64,000 bases of DNA, from the NCBI GenBank assembly GCA_023138835.1, contig JAGLOP010000002.1:151432-215431 (forward strand), read 5' to 3'. A program made the position numbers and the translations under genes. Within the stretch, counting starts at the first letter, position 1, and each line of letters opens with the position of its first letter. Positions 37,655-47,527 of the stretch are shown piece after piece. Source of the stretch: Arcobacteraceae bacterium (GTDB lineage Bacteria; Campylobacterota; Campylobacteria; Campylobacterales; Arcobacteraceae). Below the pieces are notes generated by a model. It was not told the origin of the DNA. It did not search any database and saw only the letters and a list, made by a program, of their open reading frames with translations.

Positions 37655-39662
37655 TCTTTTTTAAAATATTTTGCTTTATTTTATTAAAATCTTTATCATA
37701 GGAAAAACAACTCTTTTCATCACAAGCTAAATAATCATCTGATTTTTCATAGGAAGTTAAAAGAAAAGGGTATTTGATATCTCTTATATTGTATTTGTTT
37801 AATAAAAGATTTTGCTTATTTGATTTAAGGATTATATCCCCTTTTTCTAATCTAATCATAGCTCTTAAAGCTTCTGGATGAGCAGATATATCAGATAAAA
37901 TTTGATTTTCATAATTTTTTATCATCTTTTTAGTTTTATACAATAAACTTAAATCATAATTCAAAGAAGCTACTGTGATTAAGTTATGAAACATAAGCCC
38001 TAGTGCTGAAGTATAATATCTGTCATTAAAATCTGCTTTGGCATTTATAATTGAAGTTGACAGATACCAAACTTTATTTTTATAAAATTTTTCAAGTGCA
38101 GTTTTAGTAAATACAGCAGCTAATTTTAAATATTTTTTATCATAAGTATTCTCATAAGCTTCTAGTAAAGTATCTATTAAAAATGAATAATCTTCAAGTA
38201 TAGCTTCTTGAACCGGTACAGATGTACCTATTTTAAAGTGATATAATTTACCGTTAATATATAAATTCTGAAGCAGGGTGTCTAAATATAATATAGCTTG
38301 ACTTTTATATCTATCATTTATATATGCTGCTTTAAAAAATGCCTTTATCATCATAGCATTCCATGATGTTATAATCTTCTTATCAATAAATGGATATTCT
38401 TTTTTGCTTCGTATTTGTTTTAATATGTTTAAGGTTTGTTGCAGTTTTTTAGGCTTTTTATCTTCTTCGTCATTGTTATTAAAATGTACATTAGAAAAAG
38501 TTTTTTCAAAATTACCAACTTCATAAATATCCAAATAATCTAAATTTTGTATAGCTTCATCTTTTGAATAACCATTTTTTAACAGCGCATTGAAAGTTGG
38601 TTGATAATCATAAATAAAGTATTCTCCCTCTTTGTGATTACTATCAGCATCACTTGCACTATAAAATAAATTATCTTTTAAAAATTTGTTTTCAATTTCA
38701 AATAAACTTTGCTCCACAACTTTTTTAAACAACACCTTTTTTGTATCTAGATAAGCTCTTGCGTAAAGCGGCACCAGCTCAGCAGTTGTATAAAGCATCT
38801 TTTCAAAATGTGGTATCATCCAGTCTGGATAAACACTATACCTAAAAAAGGCACCCTCTATTTGGTCGTAAATTCCGCCATTTGCCATAGCAGTTAACGG
38901 CTCATATACCATCTTCTTTGCTTTTCTATTTTTTGTCAGATCATAGATATCGTAAAGTAAATTTATATTTGAAGCTAATGGAAATCGCGGTTTTGTAAAA
39001 AAACCTTTAAATCCATCATCATACACTTCACTCATAGCTTTTATATATTGATATTCTAAAGCTTTATTGTTTTTATAAGTAGTTTCGCTTTTTTGTGCTA
39101 TTAATTCTTTATTTGTATTGATAAGTTTTAATAAAGAAACTTTATCACTTTTATAAAGTTTGGCAAACTTAGGAAGAAGTATATCAATACCTTCAACTCC
39201 ATATTTAAAAGTAGGGGGAATATAAGTTGTGATATAAAGTACCTCAAGATTTGGAGTCAAAATAACACTTAAAGGCCAGCCATTTCTTTGAGTTTTAAAT
39301 TTTGATAATATATTTTGATAATAAATATCCAAATCACTCATAAGCTCTCTATCAATTTTGATACTAATATAATCTTTATTAAATAGTTTTGATAATATTT
39401 TATTAGAAAACGTCTCTTTTTCCATCACATGACACCAGTGGCAAGTACTATATCCAATAGATAGAAAAATTAATTTATTTTCATCTTTTGCTTTTTGTAA
39501 AGTTTTTTGATTCCAAGCATACCAATTTATAGGATTAAATCTATGTTGTAAAAGGTATGGTGATTGTTCATCAATTAAAGAGTTTGTCTTATATTTCATT
39601 GATGATGAATAAGCTATAGATAAGCCAATAGAGATAATTAGTATAAATTTATTTATACACAT
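37644..39662 (-). CDS. DUF255 thioredoxin-domain protein (YyaL/spermatogenesis-associated 20-like)
   Basis: The N-terminal thioredoxin-like domain carries the DUF255 signature IGYSTCHWCHVMEKETF and NPINWYAWN; the rest is an alpha/alpha-toroid barrel as in N-acylglucosamine epimerases (YDQIEGAFFRYSVYPDWMIPHFEKMLY, DADSNHKEGEYFIY, SWNAMMIKAF). 672 residues. A hydrophobic N-terminal stretch (ILIISIGLSIAYS) suggests export or membrane attachment, unusual for the family. Function of the family is not settled. It converges with the monoheme gene, overlapping it by 11 bases. Confidence 0.82.
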   Translation of the reverse strand: MCINKFILIISIGLSIAYSSSMKYKTNSLIDEQSPYLLQHRFNPINWYAWNQKTLQKAKDENKLIFLSIGYSTCHWCHVMEKETFSNKILSKLFNKDYISIKIDRELMSDLDIYYQNILSKFKTQRNGWPLSVILTPNLEVLYITTYIPPTFKYGVEGIDILLPKFAKLYKSDKVSLLKLINTNKELIAQKSETTYKNNKALEYQYIKAMSEVYDDGFKGFFTKPRFPLASNINLLYDIYDLTKNRKAKKMVYEPLTAMANGGIYDQIEGAFFRYSVYPDWMIPHFEKMLYTTAELVPLYARAYLDTKKVLFKKVVEQSLFEIENKFLKDNLFYSASDADSNHKEGEYFIYDYQPTFNALLKNGYSKDEAIQNLDYLDIYEVGNFEKTFSNVHFNNNDEEDKKPKKLQQTLNILKQIRSKKEYPFIDKKIITSWNAMMIKAFFKAAYINDRYKSQAILYLDTLLQNLYINGKLYHFKIGTSVPVQEAILEDYSFLIDTLLEAYENTYDKKYLKLAAVFTKTALEKFYKNKVWYLSTSIINAKADFNDRYYTSALGLMFHNLITVASLNYDLSLLYKTKKMIKNYENQILSDISAHPEALRAMIRLEKGDIILKSNKQNLLLNKYNIRDIKYPFLLTSYEKSDDYLACDEKSCFSYDKDFNKIKQNILKKIKE

Positions 39663-39672
39663 ATTATTAAAT

Positions 39673-40497
39673 TCACTTTTTATTTTCTAATATTGTTTGA
39701 GCATTTAAACTTGTAACTACTTTTTTACCAATTTTTGTTTCTAACTCTTCTTTTGCTACTTTTGCTACATTGCCACCTTGTTTGGCTATATCTCTACTTT
39801 GTTCAAAATTTTCTGGACTGATAGCTTCTGATATATCTTTTGTTGAGGCTTCTGCTAACATATTTAAAATAAGTTCTGTATTTGTCATATTATCTCTAAG
39901 ATTTTCTTTTTTTAAGCCTTTTAATATTTTATACTCTTTTGTTGTTTTATCTGCCCAAGTTTTTGTAATAATATCAGTAAGTATAGCAAATTCAACTCCA
40001 ACTTTTATCCCCTTACTTCCCCATTCATCTGTTAATTCTTTTCGTATTTCAATACTCTTTAATCTCTGATTTATCCAACTTTGTGAGTATCCAAGTTCCA
40101 AATATTGCTCCAATGCTCTATCAATACTAATCTCAGGGTCTTGCATCTCATCAAGTCTTTCTCTTGCTATCTTTGCCAACCAAAGTTTAAAAGGCTCTGC
40201 TTTTGGTGATGAGATAGATTGTATAAGTCTAAAAAGTAGTTCAGTATCTGCAACATCTGTTAATCTCATTTTGCCATCAGGTGCTTTCATTTTTAACTGT
40301 CCGATTTTCTCGGACACTTCACTTCCCTCTTTTTTTAACTTAGCTTTTAAATCACTCCAATATTTTCTAGGTCTATCACTTTCTGTTAAAACTTTAATTA
40401 CATCTATAATAGAGATATACCATTTCTCTTCATTTTCATTCCAAAAAGTTCGTACTTGTTTTTCTTCAAATATTTTTATGCCATCTTGTTGTTTCAT
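39673..40497 (-). CDS. Bro-N (phage antirepressor-like) domain protein
   Basis: The N-terminal 110 residues match the BRO/antirepressor domain (VRTFWNENEEKWYISIIDVIKVLTESDRPRKYWSDLK then KMRLTDVADTELLFRLIQSI, shown here in part). The C-terminal half is helical, ending NVAKVAKEELETKIGKKVV. Members are often scattered in bacterial genomes as relics or domesticated parts of phages. This copy is intact (274 residues). It neighbours the Sir2 cluster on the same strand but with an independent ribosome binding site. Confidence 0.75.
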   Translation of the reverse strand: MKQQDGIKIFEEKQVRTFWNENEEKWYISIIDVIKVLTESDRPRKYWSDLKAKLKKEGSEVSEKIGQLKMKAPDGKMRLTDVADTELLFRLIQSISSPKAEPFKLWLAKIARERLDEMQDPEISIDRALEQYLELGYSQSWINQRLKSIEIRKELTDEWGSKGIKVGVEFAILTDIITKTWADKTTKEYKILKGLKKENLRDNMTNTELILNMLAEASTKDISEAISPENFEQSRDIAKQGGNVAKVAKEELETKIGKKVVTSLNAQTILENKK

Positions 40498-40594
40498 ATT
40501 TTTATTCTACCTTTTTATACTTTTACATATCATAGCACTAAAAATGTAATTCTTGCAAAAGTATGTCATTTTGTAATATTAAATAGTTATATAT

Positions 40595-41572
40595 TTAATG
40601 AAAGTTACTTAACCATTGAATAAAAAAAAGCCTATGATGTTCATACCAATTGTTACAAAGCAAGTAGCTTTCAATAGGTTTTGCATAATATCTATCATAA
40701 CCATTAATTTTTCTTTCCTCATTGATATTTAAAGTATTTACAATTTTTTTTAAAATAGGATATGTCATATTAAATATTCTATTAGAATACTCACTATTTT
40801 GTAAATTATTAATCATTGTAATTGATAGCTTCTCATTTTCAATAAGATTTTTAAATTCTATTTGTACTAATTTACCAATTTTAATATCTTTGTTATCAGA
40901 ACTAGTTTCAACTGAATACTTTTGTTGCAAATTTTCTGCCGATTGTGTAATATACTTTTCGGATAATTTAATTAATTGATAACTTCTCAAAAATAATTCA
41001 GAGGTATCTGAAATATCATTTGATGCAGATAAAATAGGTTTCAAAATATTATTACTAAATTTCTCATTTGAGTATAAGTCAATATTGATTTTAATATTAT
41101 TATTACTTAAGAATTTATTTATTTCATCTATTCTGTATTGAATATTTTGATTAAGAGTTTTAGATATTTTTGGAGATACAAAAAAAATATTATAATTTTG
41201 AATATTTTTAAAATAAACAATGATTGCAAACACTGTCCTTAGAATTTTTTTTGTTACATTCTCTAATGGATTATGATAACCTAATCCTCCGCTATGAAAA
41301 GCAATATCTATCGCAAATAAATTACTATTAAATGTATCTATACCCAAAGCATCAATTTCACATTGTTTTAAAAGTTGATTTATATCTTTAGTTTGCTTAA
41401 ATGGATTATTAAATAGTAAAGATAATTCATCCATTAAATTTTGACAATAAGTTAAATCTGATTCATCAATATTCCATTTTTCTGATGTCTTCCAATTTAA
41501 CTGACACACTTGACAATTATGACTATGTCTTAACCAGCTGTAAATTAATGATTCTCCTATTTCAATTTTCAT
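40595..41572 (-). CDS. Nuclease-like protein of unknown family, linked to Sir2
   Basis: About 325 residues; no named family recognised. The pattern CEIDALGID (E72) followed by LFAIDIAFHSGGLGY (D89) and later NVTKKILRT fits a PD-(D/E)xK-type nuclease core, an E...DxA arrangement with a downstream Lys; this is inference. An N-terminal CQVCQLNWK pair may bind metal. A GTG at 41578 is in frame, but AGGAAG is placed for the ATG at 41572. The start lies 11 bases inside the Sir2 gene end, so the two are coupled. The cluster suggests a role in foreign DNA response. Confidence 0.55.
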   Translation of the reverse strand: MKIEIGESLIYSWLRHSHNCQVCQLNWKTSEKWNIDESDLTYCQNLMDELSLLFNNPFKQTKDINQLLKQCEIDALGIDTFNSNLFAIDIAFHSGGLGYHNPLENVTKKILRTVFAIIVYFKNIQNYNIFFVSPKISKTLNQNIQYRIDEINKFLSNNNIKINIDLYSNEKFSNNILKPILSASNDISDTSELFLRSYQLIKLSEKYITQSAENLQQKYSVETSSDNKDIKIGKLVQIEFKNLIENEKLSITMINNLQNSEYSNRIFNMTYPILKKIVNTLNINEERKINGYDRYYAKPIESYLLCNNWYEHHRLFFIQWLSNFH

Positions 41573-42278
41573 TTTCACTTCCTTTAATATATTTTATAAT
41601 TATTTCTTTAATCTCATCTATTGCAACTGTTGCTCTTTCATAAATAACTTTATCAAACATATCATCTTTTATAGCATAACTATGCTCTAAATTATTTAAA
41701 ATTGAGTATTTAGCGTCTTCAATTAGATGATGAACATTTATAACATTACCACTTGTACCAATGATTATAATCATATCAACTTCGCTTAATAGTTCATACA
41801 TATCCCAATATTTAGGAGCTTTTTCTCCAAAAAATACAATATTTGGTCGTATATATTCTCCACATAAAGGACAAGCAACTTTTTGATTTTCATATCCTAT
41901 ATCTCTTTTATAAAGACACTCTTCCTCTTCACATACAACTTCAGTCAAAAATCCATGTAAATGTAATACGTCTTGACATTCAGCTTTTTCAAATAAATCA
42001 TCAACATTTTGAGTAATTATATTAATATTATCAGGATATTGTTTTTGAAGTTTTGCAATAGTATGATGTGCTATATTTGGTCTTTTATCTTTTAAATCAA
42101 CTCTTCTTTTATTATAAAATTCTATTGTTTCATTTCTATTTGTATTAAGACAACCTGTTGTACAAATATCTTTAATATCATATTCTTCCCAAAGACCATC
42201 TTTATCCCTAAATGTTGATATTCCAGACTCTGCACTAACTCCAGCTCCTGTAAAGAATACTATCTTTTTATTTCTCAT
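41562..42278 (-). CDS. Sir2-family NAD+-dependent deacylase or NADase
   Basis: Begins KKIVFFTGAGVSAESGISTFRD (shown as the Sir2 NAD-binding start), then ITQNVDDLFEKA, catalytic His in VLHLHGFLTE, two Cys pairs (CEEEEC and CPLCG) for zinc, and IIIIGTSGNVINV. About 238 residues, as in CobB. The long frame from 42341 has 21 extra residues that lie in the preceding gene; ATG 42278 is preferred. It overlaps the YwqK-like gene by 11 bases and the nuclease-like gene by 11. By sequence it could be a housekeeping CobB, but the operon is unlike the usual CobB setting. Confidence 0.85.
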   Translation of the reverse strand: MRNKKIVFFTGAGVSAESGISTFRDKDGLWEEYDIKDICTTGCLNTNRNETIEFYNKRRVDLKDKRPNIAHHTIAKLQKQYPDNINIITQNVDDLFEKAECQDVLHLHGFLTEVVCEEEECLYKRDIGYENQKVACPLCGEYIRPNIVFFGEKAPKYWDMYELLSEVDMIIIIGTSGNVINVHHLIEDAKYSILNNLEHSYAIKDDMFDKVIYERATVAIDEIKEIIIKYIKGSENEN

Positions 42279-42750
42279 ATTTATTCTTTCTTTTAGTAAG
42301 TCTATCAAGTTGAATTTGTGATAACTCATATTTTGCACCATTTTTTTTCAGAAATCTTCCACTTACGGCTATATCATCTATAAATAATATTCTTACTGCA
42401 CTTTTTCCATTTTTATAAAAATACCAATTTTTGCCATGTTTTTTACCTTTATCATAAGAAAGAAAAGATTTACATTTTTCATTTTTATAGAATTCTACAA
42501 ATAATCCATTATATTGTATCTTGTTATCTTCTACTATAACTCCACTTTCAAACCAAAATTCACCACTTTTATAGTATCGTTGAATAAGTGCTACATCTTG
42601 TGTATCAGAACTAATAAAATACTCTAATTTTAATTGTTTGTTATCATAATATATTTTTTCATAAGAAGTAAAATTAATATCAACAAATACTCCATCATTA
42701 TTTAATTTATTGTAACCTGTAATAGTTTTAGCATATTGTTTTTTATTCAT
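42268..42750 (-). CDS. YwqK/MORN-like repeat protein
   Basis: 160 residues with MORN-type repeats: RYYKSGEFWFESG, NGLFVEFYKNEKC and DKGKKHGKNWYFYKNGK. This pattern is annotated in many genomes as YwqK-family antitoxin-like. It lies between a WYL regulator and Sir2, overlapping the Sir2 start by 11 bases. It may be a binding or neutralising partner of the following proteins. Confidence 0.6.
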   Translation of the reverse strand: MNKKQYAKTITGYNKLNNDGVFVDINFTSYEKIYYDNKQLKLEYFISSDTQDVALIQRYYKSGEFWFESGVIVEDNKIQYNGLFVEFYKNEKCKSFLSYDKGKKHGKNWYFYKNGKSAVRILFIDDIAVSGRFLKKNGAKYELSQIQLDRLTKRKNKYEK

Positions 42751-42846
42751 TTTCTTTATACTTGAAATTAATTAAAATTACTTTTTTCATAAAGTACCTT
42801 TTTAGCTATTTATGAAAGTATAACATAACTAAATTACCAATCTAAG

Positions 42847-43764
42847 TTATTCACTATCTTTTAAATACTCTTCAATATTCCTTCTAACTTCCACTTTTAA
42901 CTCATCAGGTTCTATCACTTTAATATGTGGCATATATCTTTGAATAGTTGGTATTATCTCCATCAAATCAGTTATAGTTAATTCTATTTCTATAGAACTA
43001 TCATCGTACTTTTTTATAATTCTTTGAGTAGATGTTATTGGTTTTCTAATAAAATATATTGATACTGTATCATCTATAAATAATTGTACTGTTATAAGTT
43101 CATTATCTGGTTTATAGTAAGCTGTAATCGCATTATCAAAGCTTTTTACTTTCTTTTGACTATAAGTAAAATTAAGATTCAACACTTCTATATTTTTAAT
43201 TGTATTTAGATGAAAAGTTTTTATTTTGTTATCTTTTGGCTCATATATTATCAAATACCAATATCCTTCAAGATTAAGTATCTTTAATGGATATATTTCT
43301 CTTTGTTTATCATTGTAAAAACATTTGATTATATTCTTTGATTCAATAGCATTTTTAATTTGAATTATCTCATCTTTAAAAGTATCTATTTTTTCTACTG
43401 CTAATTTTTGATATACACGATTACTTAGTTCTTCTTCAAATTTATTAAAAAGTATTTCAGTTTTTTCAGATAACTCTTTATCACTATATTTATCTTTTGA
43501 CTTTGCTTTTAATATAGAAATAATAGCTAACTCTTTGGCACTAAGAAGTGTTTTTGTTAAGAAGTCATTTTTTGCTTTATAAGTTTTTGATGAATAATCA
43601 TAATATATTTTATCATCTGAAAACAATGGGAGTAAATACTCTTTAAAATCTGTTTGGATTATTTTTTTAGTAGTTCCAAATTTTATTACTAGAGATGGAG
43701 TTGATAATCCATCTCCTTTTGAGAGTGATATTAATATTTCAGATAGCCTATTAATTCTATTCAT
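42847..43764 (-). CDS. WYL-domain transcriptional regulator
   Basis: N-terminal winged helix (INRLSEILISLSKGDGLSTPSLVIKFG, residues about 2-50), a helical linker, and a WYL domain (about 140-225) with EGYWYLIIYEPKDNKIKTFHL and a C-terminal WCX-like extension. 305 residues. WYL regulators sense nucleic acid ligands and commonly control phage-defence and DNA-damage genes. It stands 96 bases before the YwqK-like gene on the same strand and may control that operon. Confidence 0.85.
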   Translation of the reverse strand: MNRINRLSEILISLSKGDGLSTPSLVIKFGTTKKIIQTDFKEYLLPLFSDDKIYYDYSSKTYKAKNDFLTKTLLSAKELAIISILKAKSKDKYSDKELSEKTEILFNKFEEELSNRVYQKLAVEKIDTFKDEIIQIKNAIESKNIIKCFYNDKQREIYPLKILNLEGYWYLIIYEPKDNKIKTFHLNTIKNIEVLNLNFTYSQKKVKSFDNAITAYYKPDNELITVQLFIDDTVSIYFIRKPITSTQRIIKKYDDSSIEIELTITDLMEIIPTIQRYMPHIKVIEPDELKVEVRRNIEEYLKDSE

Positions 43765-43789
43765 TAATATTAATACCTTATATATTAAA

Positions 43790-46558
43790 TTAAATCTTTA
43801 GCTTAGATAAATCTCTTTTTCTACTAGCAAATGCAATAAGTGCAAGAATTGATGCTGAAAGGATATAAACCCAATCAGGAACCGGTACAGGATCACCTGT
43901 AGCATACGAGTGCATTCCACTTAGATAAAAGTTTACTCCAAAATATGTCATTAAAATAGCCGCAAAAGCAACTGTAGAAGCTACCGCAAATACAAATGGT
44001 GTATTTAATTTAGGAACTAGTCTAAGGTGTAATACTATAGCATAAGCTATAATTGAGATATATGCCCAAGTCTCTTTTGGATCCCATCCCCAATATCTAC
44101 CCCAACTCTCATTTGCCCAAACTCCACCAATAAAGTTTCCAACTACAAGAGCCGCAAGACCAATTATCAGTGCCGCTTCATTGATAGCTGTTATTTGTTT
44201 GATAGTATCATCAATATGTGGTTTTTTAGGGTTTCTAAATGTAAATAAAATCAATGCCATAAATCCAAGCATAGCACCAATTGCCAAAAATCCATATGAA
44301 CCTGTAATAATAGATACATGAATAGTTAACCAATATGATTTAAGTACTGGTACCAAGTTTGTAATTTGTGGGTCAATTCCTGTTAAATGCGCTGTAAACA
44401 TAAAAATCCCAGCCATCACAACTGTGGCACTTAAAGCCATAAGCGATTTTCTAAAGAAAAATACACCTGCAAACATAGCAGACCAGGCAATATAAACCAA
44501 TGATTCATAAGTATCACTCCAAGGGGCATGACCACTTACATACCAACGATGACCCATACCAAAAGTATGTAGAGCTAATAAAATAGCCAAAATCACAAAG
44601 AAAAATGTATTTACTTTTTTAGATGACCAGTTTTTATTAAACACTGTTAAAAATGAAACTATAAATAAAATCAAACCAACTATTATATATGCGATTGTAA
44701 GTTTAGAAAAAATAGAAATTTTATTAAATAAAATCTCACTGTCAATTGTACTTTGATCAGGTATTACGGCTTTACCGACTTTTTGTTGATATTGGCTGAT
44801 TAAATCTAAATATTTATTGGCTTCATCATACTTGGAACTTACCAAACCATTTACGAAGCCTCTTATCATCATTTTTATTATCTCTTTATCTTTTTCATGA
44901 AATTCACCCATAGCATCAAGAGGGTTGTACCATTTATCTTTAGCACCATGATTATGTCCATCATCAGGTCGCGGGAATATTTTAAATAAATTCCCATAAT
45001 ATACCATATAGGCTATATTTAATCTCTCATCAAGTTTTATAACATCTCGCTCAAATGTTCCTCTTTTATTTGGATTCATTGAGTTTGCTTTATTCACATA
45101 ATCTTTTAATCTATATTCACCTTCAGGAGTAAAAATTTCACCAAATGCTATATGTGTTCTACTAGGCTCAACACCAAGTACTTTCTTTAATTTTGGAGTT
45201 TTTATTTTTAACATCTTGATACTTCGCCAAATATCAGGATTGCTCATCATCCCCATCACTACTTGGTTTGCATCCATACCTAAAAAAGAATTTTTTCTTG
45301 TAAGTTTATTTAATATCTCATGATTTAAAGAATCAAGCGGTTTCATTCTCCCCATATTACTTTGAGTTACAAGGCGGCTAAACTTTTTAGCACTCTCTTT
45401 TGAATCTTTTTTATAGTTTTCCAAGTAAGATACCGTATGATTACCATGTGTATCTTTTAAACTATCAACAGCACTTGCATTTGCCGGATTTTGAATAAGT
45501 GCCATCAATACTGCGACTATTGCTATACTATTAAACTGTTTAGTATATTCAAGAAGTTTTGCAAATCGGCTTTTTTTGTCAAACATATTCATTATAAGTC
45601 CTAATGTTAATAAAAAATATCCAAAATATGTAGGTAAAGTTCCCGGATCATTGTTTACAGATAGAATTGTACCTTTTTCATCTCGATCATAAGAACTTTG
45701 GAAAAATTGATACTCACCGTATTTTAAAGTTGAATTCATAAAAATTCTATAGTCAAATTTTATATTATTTTTTTTATCAATTAATGTTACTTCACTGGCA
45801 TAAGAAGATGGTGACATACTTCCCGGGTATCTGTCTAATTGAAAATCATTTAATTTAATGGCAAAAGGTACAGATAAAGCTTTTGAACCATAAGAAGCTG
45901 TTACTAATATATTATCTTTAAAACTTACCTCTTTTTCCATACCGGGACTTCCTCTTCTACCTATAAGTTTAACAACTTCAGATTGACCGTCTAACTCAAG
46001 TTTTGTAGCAATCAGATTTACAGTTGAATTTCCTTTTTTTGAAAAAGTATATTTATCTAATGTTAAATTCAATACTTTATTATCAAATTGGACATTATAG
46101 TTAAAGCTGTTATCACCAATTGCACTAAACTCTTTTTGAAATTCACTTCTATATATTTTGCCATCATATTCAATCGTAACTATTATATATGGTTCAAGTG
46201 AAATCATATCGCTTTGAGTTTGACCCTCTCTTATGTGCATTACACCTTCGTATCCTACATATCTAGTCATAGATGCACCTATTAACATCACGATAAAAGA
46301 GAAATGAAAAATAAATTTGGCTTTATTTCGCCACATCTTTCTTTGAATAATAATACCGGATAAGTTAATAATAGATAAAGTCATCACTATCTCATACCAA
46401 AGATGATTATAAACAAGAACTCTGGCAGTTGATGTACCATAATCATTTTCTATAAAGGTTGCAACTGCAGCCCCACCACCTAGTAATATAAATAAAACTA
46501 ACATTGTCCAATAAGAGAACAATATATTTGAAGCTTTTTTAATTAAAGTTTGTTGCAT
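43790..46558 (-). CDS. ccsBA: Fused cytochrome c heme lyase CcsBA (system II)
   Basis: Single-chain heme exporter and ligase attaching heme to CXXCH motifs in the periplasm. The N-terminal half is ResB/CcsB-like (membrane helices near 15-35 and 60-100, a large periplasmic part, helix near 310-330), the C-terminal half is CcsA-like with several helices and the tryptophan-rich WANESWGRYWGWDPKETWA heme-binding motif. Conserved His lie in GHRWYVSGHAPWSDTYES. 922 residues is normal for the Campylobacterota form. It is last in a minus-strand cluster with an 11-heme cytochrome and may be dedicated to it. Confidence 0.92.
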   Translation of the reverse strand: MQQTLIKKASNILFSYWTMLVLFILLGGGAAVATFIENDYGTSTARVLVYNHLWYEIVMTLSIINLSGIIIQRKMWRNKAKFIFHFSFIVMLIGASMTRYVGYEGVMHIREGQTQSDMISLEPYIIVTIEYDGKIYRSEFQKEFSAIGDNSFNYNVQFDNKVLNLTLDKYTFSKKGNSTVNLIATKLELDGQSEVVKLIGRRGSPGMEKEVSFKDNILVTASYGSKALSVPFAIKLNDFQLDRYPGSMSPSSYASEVTLIDKKNNIKFDYRIFMNSTLKYGEYQFFQSSYDRDEKGTILSVNNDPGTLPTYFGYFLLTLGLIMNMFDKKSRFAKLLEYTKQFNSIAIVAVLMALIQNPANASAVDSLKDTHGNHTVSYLENYKKDSKESAKKFSRLVTQSNMGRMKPLDSLNHEILNKLTRKNSFLGMDANQVVMGMMSNPDIWRSIKMLKIKTPKLKKVLGVEPSRTHIAFGEIFTPEGEYRLKDYVNKANSMNPNKRGTFERDVIKLDERLNIAYMVYYGNLFKIFPRPDDGHNHGAKDKWYNPLDAMGEFHEKDKEIIKMMIRGFVNGLVSSKYDEANKYLDLISQYQQKVGKAVIPDQSTIDSEILFNKISIFSKLTIAYIIVGLILFIVSFLTVFNKNWSSKKVNTFFFVILAILLALHTFGMGHRWYVSGHAPWSDTYESLVYIAWSAMFAGVFFFRKSLMALSATVVMAGIFMFTAHLTGIDPQITNLVPVLKSYWLTIHVSIITGSYGFLAIGAMLGFMALILFTFRNPKKPHIDDTIKQITAINEAALIIGLAALVVGNFIGGVWANESWGRYWGWDPKETWAYISIIAYAIVLHLRLVPKLNTPFVFAVASTVAFAAILMTYFGVNFYLSGMHSYATGDPVPVPDWVYILSASILALIAFASRKRDLSKLKI

Positions 46559-46581
46559 AAATAGTTTTTCCTTAATAATTT

Positions 46582-46983
46582 TTATTTTATAATCTTACGA
46601 TTTTCTTTTTTCCAAGATACTATACCATTTTCTAGATGATATACATTTTTATATTGTAATTCTTTAGATAAAAAATTTCCTACAGTTCCAGTTCTATTAC
46701 CTGTTCTACATACTAATACAAATGGTTGATTTTTATTTTTTACAAGTTTTACAAATTTTCCAAGCCAAGATGAGATATCATATCCACCTTTTTCATCAAA
46801 AAACATTATCTTTTTACCTGTAGGTACTATCCCTGTTTGAACCCATTCAGGTGGAGTTCTTATATCTATAACAATAACATTTTTGTCTATTTTTTCTTGA
46901 AGTTGAGCAGGAGTGAGACCTATAAAATTTGCAAAACCAAAAGTTGCACATAATATTAAAATTGAAAATACTTTTTTTATCAT
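46582..46983 (-). CDS. Periplasmic rhodanese-like protein
   Basis: A signal peptide (residues 1-18, ILILCATFGFANF) is followed by a single rhodanese domain: VIVIDIRTPPEWVQTGIV, then the active-site loop VCRTGNRTG with its Cys, and YHLENGIVSWKK. 133 residues. It may carry sulfane sulfur or another thiol function in the periplasm. It lies 23 bases upstream of ccsBA in the same direction. Confidence 0.85.
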   Translation of the reverse strand: MIKKVFSILILCATFGFANFIGLTPAQLQEKIDKNVIVIDIRTPPEWVQTGIVPTGKKIMFFDEKGGYDISSWLGKFVKLVKNKNQPFVLVCRTGNRTGTVGNFLSKELQYKNVYHLENGIVSWKKENRKIIK

Positions 46984-47056
46984 AATTATCCTTTTTTTTA
47001 TTCCGTAATTATATTAAAAAAGTATTAACAATAGGTTAACAAAGATATAAATATCT

Positions 47057-47527
47057 CTATTTAATAATACCAGCTTTTTGTAAGTAAGATCGCCATTCTG
47101 TTACTTTATAAGTACCATCATCTAATCCTTTTACAAACTTAAGATAAGGTATCATGATAGATGGGTCTGCATATCCAGGGACTTGCCATATTTTTCTACC
47201 ATTTTTATCAAATATCAATATATTTGGTGTAACTTTAATTGCAAAAGTCATCTCCATACTTCTAGTATTTGTAGGTTTTCCCCACAAAGTAAACTCTTGA
47301 TAACCATCTCTTGAAACAGTATAGATATTCATCTCTTTTGCTAAAGCATTCAACTCTTTATTTTCTACTAAATCTTTTTTAAAAACTTCACAATAAGTAC
47401 AAGTCTTACTTTCAAATATAATCATCACAGACTTACCATTTGTAACTATATCTGTACTTTTTTGTATTAAATCACTACTAAATAAAGTAGATACAAAAAC
47501 TGTTATTAATAAAATTAAATTTTTCAT
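47057..47527 (-). CDS. Periplasmic thioredoxin-fold protein (SoxW-like)
   Basis: Signal peptide (about 1-17), then a thioredoxin-like domain with the redox pair in ESKTCTYCEVFKKD and the cis-Pro strand KVTPNILIFDKNGRKIWQVPGY. 156 residues. Related to SoxW/DsbE-like reductants used for sulfur oxidation or to keep apocytochrome thiols reduced. It overlaps the preceding lipoprotein gene by 4 bases. Confidence 0.82.
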   Translation of the reverse strand: MKNLILLITVFVSTLFSSDLIQKSTDIVTNGKSVMIIFESKTCTYCEVFKKDLVENKELNALAKEMNIYTVSRDGYQEFTLWGKPTNTRSMEMTFAIKVTPNILIFDKNGRKIWQVPGYADPSIMIPYLKFVKGLDDGTYKVTEWRSYLQKAGIIK

